From an uncultured bacterium (GTDB lineage: Bacteria > Cyanobacteriota > Vampirovibrionia > Gastranaerophilales > Gastranaerophilaceae): a DNA stretch of 34,878 nt. The notes under the pieces were generated by a model. It made no database searches. It saw only the letters and a list, made by a program, of their open reading frames with translations, and was not told the DNA's origin. Location: contig CAISJE010000203.1 of assembly GCA_903885635.1 (NCBI GenBank), positions 1-34,878 on the forward strand, given 5' to 3'. The position numbers and the translations under genes were made by a program. Positions 24,919-32,911 of this stretch are shown piece by piece (position 1 is the first letter of the stretch; every line of letters begins with the position of its first letter).

Positions 24919-25742
24919 TGCAAATTTCCCCTATAAATAAAATCGGACATACCATTAACAAGCAAGTCGGTAAGGTTTTTGAATATACGACAAAATGGAA
25001 ATGGATGACTAGAAATTTAGAAGAAGGGTTTAAGGAGCCTGCAAAATTTGGGGCTAAAATGTTTGTTACATCTATTATAACTAAAGATGTTATAGGATGT
25101 ATATTTTATACTTATCAAAGTTTAAATAATAAGAAAATTCCCGAAGAAAAAAGAAAATTTGTTGCTGCATTAGACCTGATGAACGGAATTATCATGGTAG
25201 GTGGTCAATTCCTGATAGGAAAAGTAATCGACGCCAAGTTAACCCCAAAATTGTTAAGCAAATATACAGGCATCTTAAAAAATAAAGCAACAGGTGCTGA
25301 AGATTATGTTAATTCGAAAAGTCCTTTGGCGTCAGACAATATACTTGAAGTAACCAAAAGAGTTTTGAAAGAACAGGCAGAAAATGTCAAAACTCAATTT
25401 GGCGTGGATTTAAGCAAATTCAACAAGAATCAGCTTAAGAGTCTTGAGGAGAGTATTGGTGAGCAAATTATAGGCAGAATAGGCAAAGGTAGTACAAAGT
25501 TTAAGGCATTCGAAACAGGTTTTGGTATCCTCGTTGCCGCTATCGCTACAACTGCCTTAACAAAACGGACTCTTGCACCTTTATTATCAACACCGCTTGC
25601 GGGATGGTTTAAAGAAAACTACATGGACAAAAAGAAGACTAAACCCCAACACGATAGAGTTTATTACGAATGGTCAAGCTTAGGACCTAAATACAATAAT
25701 AAAATAGATACAACTTCATTTAGTAAAGTCTCTTCCAAATAA
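24918..25742 (+). CDS. Lineage-type membrane-associated hypothetical protein, coupled to upstream gene
   Basis: The 274-aa protein begins MQISPINKIGHTINKQ. It has hydrophobic stretches near residues 50-70 (MFVTSIITKDVIGCIFYTY), 88-110 (LMNGIIMVGGQFLIGKVI) and 200-230 (GFGILVAAIATTALTKRTLAPLLSTP). The last resembles the C-terminal hydrophobic segment of the upstream protein (AITCTAL...P...FFP), suggesting distant paralogy. A strong AAAGGAGGG SD lies inside the upstream gene. The function is unknown. It converges tail-to-tail with the next gene, 2 bp between stops. Confidence 0.8.
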   Translation: MQISPINKIGHTINKQVGKVFEYTTKWKWMTRNLEEGFKEPAKFGAKMFVTSIITKDVIGCIFYTYQSLNNKKIPEEKRKFVAALDLMNGIIMVGGQFLIGKVIDAKLTPKLLSKYTGILKNKATGAEDYVNSKSPLASDNILEVTKRVLKEQAENVKTQFGVDLSKFNKNQLKSLEESIGEQIIGRIGKGSTKFKAFETGFGILVAAIATTALTKRTLAPLLSTPLAGWFKENYMDKKKTKPQHDRVYYEWSSLGPKYNNKIDTTSFSKVSSK

Positions 25743-25744
25743 AC

Positions 25745-26248
25745 TTAAGCCATATAATTAATCGGCTTGGGGTTATTAGAATAATTTCTAATATATTCCA
25801 AAATTGCACCGCCGATTTCTTCGTTAGGGTCAAACGGCTTTTTGTCGTTAGAATTATTGAGTGAATTTTGGATAAGCATTTTAACTAAAGGGCCAAATGC
25901 ATCAGGAACTTGAGTTTTACGATAAATCCCCGCCAGATAAACCTGAATGTTCGGCGATTTTGTATCGTTAAATCTCGCAAAAGTAGGATACATTGAGGCA
26001 ATACCTTTTGTTCCGTTGTCAATCATTCTGTCGATAATATAAAGCGATTCAACAATCTGTGCTTCATCTTGAGAAGTTTGTAAAATACTTTTCAAATAAG
26101 GTAGCGCTTGTTCTTTTTGGGAAACAAAATAATTTACCCTATCCTGATTAAAAACGCAGTAATTTCTTTCTTGCACAGGAAATACAACTGTGGTAGGCGA
26201 ATTTGAATTGGAAGTATAATTTTGATTTATGCTTGTTATTCTGATCAT
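25745..26248 (-). CDS. HEAT-like helical hypothetical protein
   Basis: The 167-aa protein starts MIRITSINQNYTSNS, a polar lineage-type N-terminus, and continues with helical pairs reminiscent of HEAT repeats (QALPYLKSILQTSQDEAQIVESLYIIDRMI; NIQVYLAGIYRKTQVPDAFGPLVKML). ATG 26248 is chosen because AAGGAAAAA precedes it; an in-frame start at 26272 lies within repeat DNA. It may be a small scaffold protein like the 120-aa protein at 1204-1566. It is downstream of the minus-strand pair ending at 26416, separated by repeats. Confidence 0.75.
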   Translation of the reverse strand: MIRITSINQNYTSNSNSPTTVVFPVQERNYCVFNQDRVNYFVSQKEQALPYLKSILQTSQDEAQIVESLYIIDRMIDNGTKGIASMYPTFARFNDTKSPNIQVYLAGIYRKTQVPDAFGPLVKMLIQNSLNNSNDKKPFDPNEEIGGAILEYIRNYSNNPKPINYMA

Positions 26249-26260
26249 TTTTTCCTTATT

Positions 26261-26360
26261 GTCGGTGCGCATAAAGGCGCACCCTACTTCTACTGCTTTA
26301 TTTTTTGTTGTCGGTGCGGTTAAATCCGCACCCTACTTTGACGCTTTTGGGCTTGTTGCC
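26261..26360. repeat. Two tandem palindromic intergenic repeats (GTCGG-hairpin-CCTACTT)
   Basis: Unit 1 (26261-26309) and unit 2 (26310-26360) both begin GTCGGTGCG, form a hairpin (GGTGCG/CGCACC in the first, GGTGCGG/CCGCACC in the second) and continue CCTACTT. The tail of unit 2 matches that of the copy at 7481-7528. The loops and inner stem bases differ between copies while pairing is kept. Confidence 0.75.
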
Positions 26361-26415
26361 GCCGTTTACCGTTTACAGTTCACCGTTTACCCGTCTCCAT
26401 CTCACTTCTCACTAT
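26361..26415. repeat. Degenerate heptamer tandem tract (CCGTTTA type)
   Basis: Tandem near-heptamers CCGTTTA / CAGTTCA / CCGTTTA pass into TCTCACT / TCTCACT-type units, directly after the palindromic repeats. The stop codon of the 495-aa gene borders the tract. Confidence 0.5.
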
Positions 26416-27903
26416 TTACGAATAAACAAACGGAGGTCCGTTTTTCACTTCAAACAAAATGTTTTCCGCAATGGTTTTGAGCTCCTGCTTCGGCTTTCCT
26501 CTTTGAAGCTGAACGTAAAATTCATCACAAAGCGGTTCAATCGCTGCGTCTTTTTTCGCTTTAAAGTTCCTCAATTCTGTTGCAACAAGATTCTGCTGTA
26601 ATTCAAGCTCGGTTTCGGCGTTCATCTTTTTAACCTGAACCTCTTTTACTCCTTCGCCCAAAACTTTTCCTCCGTAAGAAACAGCACTTATGCCGGTTAT
26701 TCCGATAAAAAGATTTCTAAATAGCGGGTTGGATATATCTAAAAGCCAATTGTAAAAAAATGCCCGATAATCATTAACGTGCGAATAAAACGCCGGTTTT
26801 GGAGTTCCGTCACCACCAAATGCTCTATCAACTTGAGCAGTAGACTTTTGGGTGTTAAAAGAAATCTCGTCAATAAATTTGTTCTTTTCTGCTTCAGCCC
26901 AAGGTAATTTTGATAACTCATCTTTAATATATTTTGGCTCCGCATCTATTGCTTGGAGCATATTTTGAAGGTTTATTTTATCTGTTTCTTTGCTCGTAAT
27001 ATTAGATTGAGAAATTATTTCAGAAATTTTGGATTTAGAAGCTTCAATATATTTTTCCAAGTATTGTTTACTTGTTCTTAAATTTTTTAAAGATAAAAAG
27101 CCCAAACTTGTAATCCCAAATAGTGTTACAGCTCCGAGTACAAAATATTCCCAATTATCTGACTTTTCCCCTTTTTCGTTTTCTTCTTTACCCATAAACT
27201 TCAATCTGTTGTTGAAACGGCTGAATACAAGCGGGGTTTTAGGCTCAGCACATAACCATTCGCTAAATTCATTTGCTTTATCTGAAAGCATACTTCTGGT
27301 TATTTGTATTTTGCCTGAAAAAGATTGTGTTTCCACCGCAATCAAATTTTCTTGAAGATTTTTTTGAATATCAGCCTCTTTTTTCTTAACCCAAACTTCC
27401 TTAAACCCATCAATAAACATTTTACCCATAAACGCCATGGCACTTATGGTAAGAACTCCGGTTCCAGCTAAAATAGTTTTTTGGTTAGGACATTGGACCA
27501 TCTGATAAATGGATTGGTGAACCTCTTCATTTATCGCCAAATTTCGGGTCAAGGACGGCAATTTTTGTGTAGATTTGAGTGTTAAATGAGCTTTTGCACT
27601 CTTTTTTACGATAAAACTCACCAATGCCATAGTAGCCATGACTCCTGTAGAAATAAGACTTATCGGCATGATGCTTTTTTCTTTAGAATTTTTATTTTCA
27701 CGAAGTTTCACGGGCATTTTGGCGTTATCTGAGATAACCAGTGAATTATAAATTTCGTTCATATTAATATTTTTTGGCTCTTTTATAAGATAATTAACGA
27801 CAACGCCTTCTTTTGTCGCATCGGCAATTCTTTTCTGCGCTTCGGTGCGGTTTCTGTTTTGTCTTTGAAGTTCAGCGTCATTTATCGGATTAATACTCGC
27901 CAT
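26416..27903 (-). CDS. Lineage-type membrane protein with internal duplication
   Basis: The 495-aa protein has four predicted membrane helices (about 78-99, 143-162, 253-272, 399-415). The segment after helix 2 (GKMFIDGFKEVWVKKKEADI, then LQENLIAVETQSF) is repeated after helix 4 (GKVLGEGVKEVQVKKMNAET, then LQQNLVATELRNF), about 252 residues later. The protein is therefore two copies of a two-helix-plus-coiled-coil module. It begins MASINPIND, a lineage-type start. GAGGAAAAAA before the ATG lies inside the upstream gene, which it overlaps by 14 bp. The function is unknown; a membrane scaffold is plausible. Confidence 0.82.
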   Translation of the reverse strand: MASINPINDAELQRQNRNRTEAQKRIADATKEGVVVNYLIKEPKNINMNEIYNSLVISDNAKMPVKLRENKNSKEKSIMPISLISTGVMATMALVSFIVKKSAKAHLTLKSTQKLPSLTRNLAINEEVHQSIYQMVQCPNQKTILAGTGVLTISAMAFMGKMFIDGFKEVWVKKKEADIQKNLQENLIAVETQSFSGKIQITRSMLSDKANEFSEWLCAEPKTPLVFSRFNNRLKFMGKEENEKGEKSDNWEYFVLGAVTLFGITSLGFLSLKNLRTSKQYLEKYIEASKSKISEIISQSNITSKETDKINLQNMLQAIDAEPKYIKDELSKLPWAEAEKNKFIDEISFNTQKSTAQVDRAFGGDGTPKPAFYSHVNDYRAFFYNWLLDISNPLFRNLFIGITGISAVSYGGKVLGEGVKEVQVKKMNAETELELQQNLVATELRNFKAKKDAAIEPLCDEFYVQLQRGKPKQELKTIAENILFEVKNGPPFVYS

Positions 27904-28516
27904 GAATTTTTTCCTCTTTTACATCCAACGGCTCAAATATATTGAATAGAGATTTATTTTTCTTTCTAAAATCTTTAAATCTGTCTGAAATTTTCTTTTC
28001 AATTGAGATTTTAAGCTCACCAAAAACCGCATTGAGCTTGTCTGAAATATCCGTTAATTTTTCTTTGACAAAATTTATTGCTTTTTGGGCTAGAATCGGA
28101 ATATTTTTTAAAATATTCACTGCAGGAATTACCAATTTTGCAGTAAAGACTAATGTTTTTGACATTAATGTCGGGGTTGATTGGGGTTTTTGGACAAATT
28201 CATTAAGTTTTTGTGCAAAATCGGCAATTTTTTGCGCCATGTTTTCCAATTTGGTTGTAATATTTAAAGGTGCGTGTAATTGAGCCTGCATGGAAATATC
28301 TCTTTTTTGTTGTGCGAGTTTTTGCGCTTTAAGCATCTGCCCCACGGCAACACATTCATCCCAAGACATTTCACCCGCAGGACGCTCAACTTTTTTTGAG
28401 CCACCGCCGCCACCACCGCCGCCCATGCCTGAACAAATCGGACAGGCACCTTGAGGAAGCCCGTGCGGGCATGTGCCTACTTTTGTTTTGTGTACTGATG
28501 TCGGTGAAAAATTCAT
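27890..28516 (-). CDS. Hypothetical protein with Cys/His motif and poly-Gly linker
   Basis: The 208-aa protein has a putative metal-binding N-terminus: Cys16-x-His18 and Cys25-x2-Cys28 (TCPHGLPQGACPICSG). Eight consecutive Gly (32-39) follow, then a helical region with amphipathic repeats (ENMAQKIADFAQKLNEFVQK; KAINFVKEKLTDISDKLNAVF) that may form a coiled coil or bind membranes. It starts with MNFSPTS. It overlaps the 495-aa membrane protein gene by 14 bp, so the two are coupled. No known function. The CPHG/CPIC pattern suggests a small zinc knuckle. Confidence 0.8.
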   Translation of the reverse strand: MNFSPTSVHKTKVGTCPHGLPQGACPICSGMGGGGGGGGSKKVERPAGEMSWDECVAVGQMLKAQKLAQQKRDISMQAQLHAPLNITTKLENMAQKIADFAQKLNEFVQKPQSTPTLMSKTLVFTAKLVIPAVNILKNIPILAQKAINFVKEKLTDISDKLNAVFGELKISIEKKISDRFKDFRKKNKSLFNIFEPLDVKEEKIHGEY

Positions 28517-28745
28517 TAAAAAAGCCTTTTTTGTTACTTCGATAAAAAATAAGCAAAAAAGACATTAAAAAATCTTTTAAACCCTAACTTTAGCTCGAAG
28601 TTTGGTTGATATTAGATGAGTTTTCCGACTTTTACGGCTGCGGCACAGTTGAAGATATTCACTTCATTTCCTCGTGCATTAATAATAAACTATGCCGTCA
28701 TTAATGTCAATCAGTTATGAAAACATGTTGCGATAAGTTGTTACA

Positions 28746-28775
28746 TTGTACAAACGGATTTATTCCTGCTACAAT
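28746..28775 (+). promoter_or_regulatory. Probable promoter of the SKI2-like helicase
   Basis: TTGTAC (28746-28751), an 18-bp spacer and TACAAT (28770-28775) on the plus strand. This would leave a leader of about 170 nt. Confidence 0.5.
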
Positions 28776-28776
28776 A

Positions 28777-28811
28777 GTGAGAGGTGAGTGAGGCGAGTGA
28801 AGAGTAAAAAG
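28777..28811. repeat. Degenerate tandem tract (GTGAGAG/GTGAGTG type)
   Basis: Units GTGAGAG, GTGAGTG and GCGAGTGAAGAG lie next to the helicase promoter. This is the reverse-complement form of the tract at 7557-7581. Confidence 0.5.
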
Positions 28812-28954
28812 TCCCCTAGCAAAGGAGATGCGAGGGTACAGCGAAACAATCGAGGGTCAACGAAATAAAACCCGAGTGCAATAATCAAGTAAGCCGCCAA
28901 AACGGAAAAGTTAGTAGTAATTCGAAAAAGCAAATAAAGGCGAGGATAAAATAA

Positions 28955-31258
28955 GTGGGTGTAATAGTGAAAAAATTTCCATTTGAGTTGGATGAGTTCC
29001 AAAAAGAAGCGTGTGAACATATTAATAACGGTAAAAGTGTTGTGGTATGCGCTCCGACAGGGGCAGGTAAAACGGTAATTGCAGAACATGCAATCCATAA
29101 AGCGTTAGAAGACGGGCATAGGGTTTTTTATACAACTCCTTTAAAAGCACTTTCTAACCAAAAATACGGTGATTTTTCAAGTAAATACGGAATAAATAAT
29201 GTCGGACTTTTGACTGGAGATACTTCAATTAATCGTGATGCTCAAGTTGTGATTATGACAACAGAAGTCTTCAGAAATATGCTCTACGGTACAAATTTCG
29301 GCTCGGTAACGGAAAATTTGAAAAACGTTAAATATATAGTTTTAGATGAAGTTCATTATATGAACGATGAACAGCGCGGAACCGTTTGGGAAGAAAGTAT
29401 TATTTATTGCCCGACAAATATTCAAATAGTTGCGCTTTCTGCAACGGTAGCAAACGCGGCACAGCTTACGGATTGGATAAACACTGTCCATTCCCGCACA
29501 GAACTCGTAAATACTGATTTTAGACCTGTTCCATTGAGATTTTATTATTTTGACAGCTCTCAACCTGACACGATTTTGCCGATTTTGACTCCGAGCGGGC
29601 AGCTTAATTCAAAAATCCGTGCGGAAAAAAGGCAGTTTCATCAACGTAAACCCACTCAAAGAAGTGTTGTAAAAGATGTGGTAAGGGCTTTGCATGAAAA
29701 AGAAATGTTACCTGCGATTTATTTTACTTTTTCAAGAAAAAAATGTGATGAGCAAATGGAAAAATGCACCTCGCTTGTGCTTGTAACACCGGCTGAACAA
29801 AAACAAATTAAGGAAATAGTTGATGAATATTTGGCTGAAAACCCTTATTTATACAAGAATAAACATATTGAATACATTTTAAACGGTGTTGCGTCTCATC
29901 ATGCCGGACTTTTGCCGGGCTGGAAAGTTTTAATCGAAAAATTGTTTCAAAAAGGACTTATCAAAGTTGTTTTTGCAACAGAAACTCTTGCTGCGGGAAT
30001 TAATATGCCTGCGCGTTCAACGGTTATAAGCTCAATAAGCAAAAGAACCGATACAGGGCACAGAACGCTTAGCGCAAGTGAATTTCTGCAAATGTCAGGT
30101 CGTGCAGGACGCCGTGGCATGGACGAAGTTGGGTATGTAACAGTTGTTGGGACACCTTTTCAAACCCCTGAAGAAGTTGCCGAACTCGTTTTGAGTGATG
30201 CAAACCCATTAGAAAGCAGATTTGCACCGAGTTATTCCATGGTTTTAAATTTGTTGCAAAGATTCAGTATTGATGAAGCAAAAGAGCTTATTTTAAAAAG
30301 TTTCGGATATTTTTCCGCAAACACAAGGTTGGCTCCGCTTTTAAAACAGCAGAAAGAATACCAAAAAATAATCGATACTTCGTCAAAATTTGTTTGCCAT
30401 CATAAATTAACGAACCAAGATTTGTTTGATTATAATAAACTTCGTGATATTTATGTTGAAAACAGACGAATTTTTAAAACCATACAAAAACAGGAAAAAA
30501 GCAAAAATCGTCCATTGACTCCCGAAGCAACCGAATTTGGCAGAAAAACCAAAGAAATGCTTGACAAACTTCATTCTTATCAATGCGATACCTGTAAAGT
30601 ATTTAAAAACCATTCAAAAGAAGTCGAAATCCTTGAGCGATACGAGGTTAAGCAAAAAAAGCTTGCTAAGGATATTGAACGGCAAAAAGATATTTTTTGG
30701 AATAATTTCTTGGCTCATAGAAGTGTTTTAACAGAGTTTGGATATTTAAAAGACGATTATCCGACAGAAACCGGAGTTATGACCTCTCAAATCAGGGCAG
30801 AGAACGAATTATTCTTGTCAGAAATAATCTTGTCACGTGTTTTGGAAAATTTAACGCCCGCGGAACTTGCAAGCGTAGTCTGTGCTATTACCACAGAGGA
30901 TTTAAGAGTAGAAACATATCCTCAAATCCCAATTTCACAAGCAACGAAAAAAACTCTTAATCTAATAAAGAATATTAAAAGAAAAATTGAAATAACCCAA
31001 AAGGATAATAATATAGAAACGGCAATGTACATTAATTCTTATTATTCATCAATGATTGAAATGTGGATTAACGGAGCCGAGTGGGATAGTATTATTGATC
31101 AGGTAGAAATGGGCGAAGGAGACGTTGTAAGAATTTTCAAACGCACGGTTGATGTTTTAAGACAATTATGCGTAATTTCAAACATCCCTGAATCACTCGT
31201 TTTTACGGCACGTGAAGCAATCACCGGAATTCTTCGTGAACCAATTAACGTAGATTAG
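28955..31258 (+). CDS. SKI2/Mtr4-like DEVH-box RNA helicase
   Basis: The 767-aa superfamily 2 helicase has the Q-type start FELDEFQKEAC, Walker A APTGAGKT (33-40), TTPLKALSNQK (Ia), DEVH (131-134), SAT (162-164), and QMSGRAGRRGMDEVGYV (motif VI). A C-terminal DSHCT-like helical domain follows. This is the DEVH family of Ski2/Mtr4 helicases, found in cyanobacteria and chloroplasts (ISE2) and likely to act in RNA processing or decay. The start is GTG 28955, supported by GAGG about 9 nt upstream; GTG 28967 is an alternative. A CxxC (SYQCDTCKVF) lies in the insert. It has a terminator after the stop. Confidence 0.92.
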   Translation: MGVIVKKFPFELDEFQKEACEHINNGKSVVVCAPTGAGKTVIAEHAIHKALEDGHRVFYTTPLKALSNQKYGDFSSKYGINNVGLLTGDTSINRDAQVVIMTTEVFRNMLYGTNFGSVTENLKNVKYIVLDEVHYMNDEQRGTVWEESIIYCPTNIQIVALSATVANAAQLTDWINTVHSRTELVNTDFRPVPLRFYYFDSSQPDTILPILTPSGQLNSKIRAEKRQFHQRKPTQRSVVKDVVRALHEKEMLPAIYFTFSRKKCDEQMEKCTSLVLVTPAEQKQIKEIVDEYLAENPYLYKNKHIEYILNGVASHHAGLLPGWKVLIEKLFQKGLIKVVFATETLAAGINMPARSTVISSISKRTDTGHRTLSASEFLQMSGRAGRRGMDEVGYVTVVGTPFQTPEEVAELVLSDANPLESRFAPSYSMVLNLLQRFSIDEAKELILKSFGYFSANTRLAPLLKQQKEYQKIIDTSSKFVCHHKLTNQDLFDYNKLRDIYVENRRIFKTIQKQEKSKNRPLTPEATEFGRKTKEMLDKLHSYQCDTCKVFKNHSKEVEILERYEVKQKKLAKDIERQKDIFWNNFLAHRSVLTEFGYLKDDYPTETGVMTSQIRAENELFLSEIILSRVLENLTPAELASVVCAITTEDLRVETYPQIPISQATKKTLNLIKNIKRKIEITQKDNNIETAMYINSYYSSMIEMWINGAEWDSIIDQVEMGEGDVVRIFKRTVDVLRQLCVISNIPESLVFTAREAITGILREPINVD

Positions 31259-31315
31259 ATGTTGACAACTAATTATGTTCGTGATATAAAATTAGTGGGG
31301 TAAATGTATATTTAT

Positions 31316-31343
31316 AAGCTTCGGACAACTTCCGAGGCTTTTT
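31316..31343 (+). terminator. Rho-independent terminator after the helicase gene
   Basis: AAGCTTCGG (31316-31324) pairs with CCGAGGCTT (31332-31340) apart from one mismatch, around a 7-nt loop, and runs into TTT. Confidence 0.85.
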
Positions 31344-31430
31344 GTTTATTCTCATTAAATTTCTATGGCGAAATCGGGTGATTATTTTTTACCGTACTTG
31401 TAGTAGAATGATTGAAAAAACGGAGGCAAT

Positions 31431-32777
31431 GTGAAAATAGCGTTAGTAAACCATGGTTGTTCAAAAAATTTAATAGATTCCGAGCTTATGCTTGGGCTTT
31501 TGGCTGAAAAAGGGTATGAAATTACCCTTGATGAAACCGCAGCCACTATAGTTATAGTGAATACGTGTTCATTTATCTACGATGCGGAAGAAGAATCTGT
31601 TCGTTCTATTCTTAATCTTATTAATATGGGGAAAAAAGTTATCGTAACAGGATGTTTACCTCAAAAACATAAAGAAAAATTGAAAAAAGCGCTCCCCGAA
31701 GTCGTTGCAATGCTCGGGACAACGGATTTTGGTAAAATTGTAGAAGTTGTTGATAAAATAAAAGGATGCCTGAAAGACAGTGGGGATGAAGGAGCGACTT
31801 CATGCATTTTACATAATGACTATATTTCAAATATTACCCACAAGCCCGAATATGTTTATCCTGAAAATATTGAAAGACAACAGATTACTGTTGGAGCAAG
31901 CTCTTATATAAAAATTGCCGACGGCTGTAATTATCGTTGCGGATATTGCATTATCCCGCAACTCAGAGGCGCTTATCGCTCAAGGAAGATTGAAAATATA
32001 GTTAAAGAGGCAAAATGTTTGGCTGAAAAAGGCGTAACCGAAATAGTTCTTGTGGCTCAAGATACAACAAGTTACGGCATTGATATCTATGGAAAACCCA
32101 TGCTCACAAAGCTTTTGGATGAGTTAAACGAGCTTGAAAATATTTCTTGGATAAGAGTTATGTATGCTTATCCTTCAATGTTAACCGATGAATTGATAAA
32201 CAAATTCGCAACTTTAAACAAAGTCGTAAAATACGTCGATATTCCTTTGCAGCACTCTCACGAGGATATTTTAAACGCAATGAGAAGACCGGCTTTTGAC
32301 TATGAGGTATTAATAAAAAAATTAAGAGACAAAATTCCTGATGTAGCTATCAGAACTGCGTTTATAGTAGGCTATCCGGGAGAAAAAGACGAACATTTTG
32401 AACATCTTTATAATTTTGTCGAAAAAATGCGCTTTGACAAAATGGGTGTTTTCAAATATTCCCGAGAACAAAATACAATTTCTTATGATATGCAGGAGCA
32501 AGTGCCCGAACATATTAAAAACGAAAGATTTGAGGCGCTTATGAAGTTGCAACAAAAGATTTCAAAAGAAATTAACGAAACCTTTGTCGGAAAAACAATT
32601 CCATGTATAATCGAGCATATAAATAACGATGGGCTTGTTGTTGCGCGTTCACAGCGTGATGCAGCTGAAATTGATGGCTTGGTTTACATTGATACAGAAA
32701 AATCGGTAGTTCCGGGCGATGTTGAAAACATTTTAATAAAATCCTCTGATGAATATGACCTATACGGGGTATTGTAA
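31431..32777 (+). CDS. rimO: Ribosomal protein S12 methylthiotransferase RimO
   Basis: RimO adds a methylthio group to the conserved Asp of ribosomal protein S12. The N-terminal UPF0004 domain has Cys10 (NHGCSKNLIDSE), Cys46 and Cys75 for the auxiliary 4Fe-4S cluster. The radical-SAM motif is C166-x3-C170-x2-C173 (DGCNYRCGYCIIPQLRGAYRSR), and a C-terminal TRAM domain ends the 448-aa protein. HGCSKNLIDSE and IPQLRG favour RimO over MiaB. The start is GTG 31431 with CGGAGG 5 nt before it. It is a single-gene unit. Confidence 0.95.
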   Translation: MKIALVNHGCSKNLIDSELMLGLLAEKGYEITLDETAATIVIVNTCSFIYDAEEESVRSILNLINMGKKVIVTGCLPQKHKEKLKKALPEVVAMLGTTDFGKIVEVVDKIKGCLKDSGDEGATSCILHNDYISNITHKPEYVYPENIERQQITVGASSYIKIADGCNYRCGYCIIPQLRGAYRSRKIENIVKEAKCLAEKGVTEIVLVAQDTTSYGIDIYGKPMLTKLLDELNELENISWIRVMYAYPSMLTDELINKFATLNKVVKYVDIPLQHSHEDILNAMRRPAFDYEVLIKKLRDKIPDVAIRTAFIVGYPGEKDEHFEHLYNFVEKMRFDKMGVFKYSREQNTISYDMQEQVPEHIKNERFEALMKLQQKISKEINETFVGKTIPCIIEHINNDGLVVARSQRDAAEIDGLVYIDTEKSVVPGDVENILIKSSDEYDLYGVL

Positions 32778-32911
32778 CGAAATTTTAACAAATTTCTTCT
32801 TGCTATACTTGCTTTTCAGGTACATGATACAAAATCACCTCAAAGCCTTGTCAATCATGGGCTTACGATTGTTTTTATATATATAAGAGATATAAAGACG
32901 AGGATTTTAAT

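Larger units (their letters stand above)
28517..28954. other. 438-bp intergenic region between divergent genes
   Basis: No gene is seen. It contains the likely promoter of the plus-strand helicase (28746-28775), a CATTAAT/ATTAATG dyad (about 28676-28706) and a purine-rich tandem tract (28777-28811). A repeat-like leader of about 150 nt with GAGGGT and CGAGGGTC words runs from 28812 to the GTG start. The leader is long for a housekeeping gene and may fold, but no known riboswitch was recognised. Confidence 0.5.
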
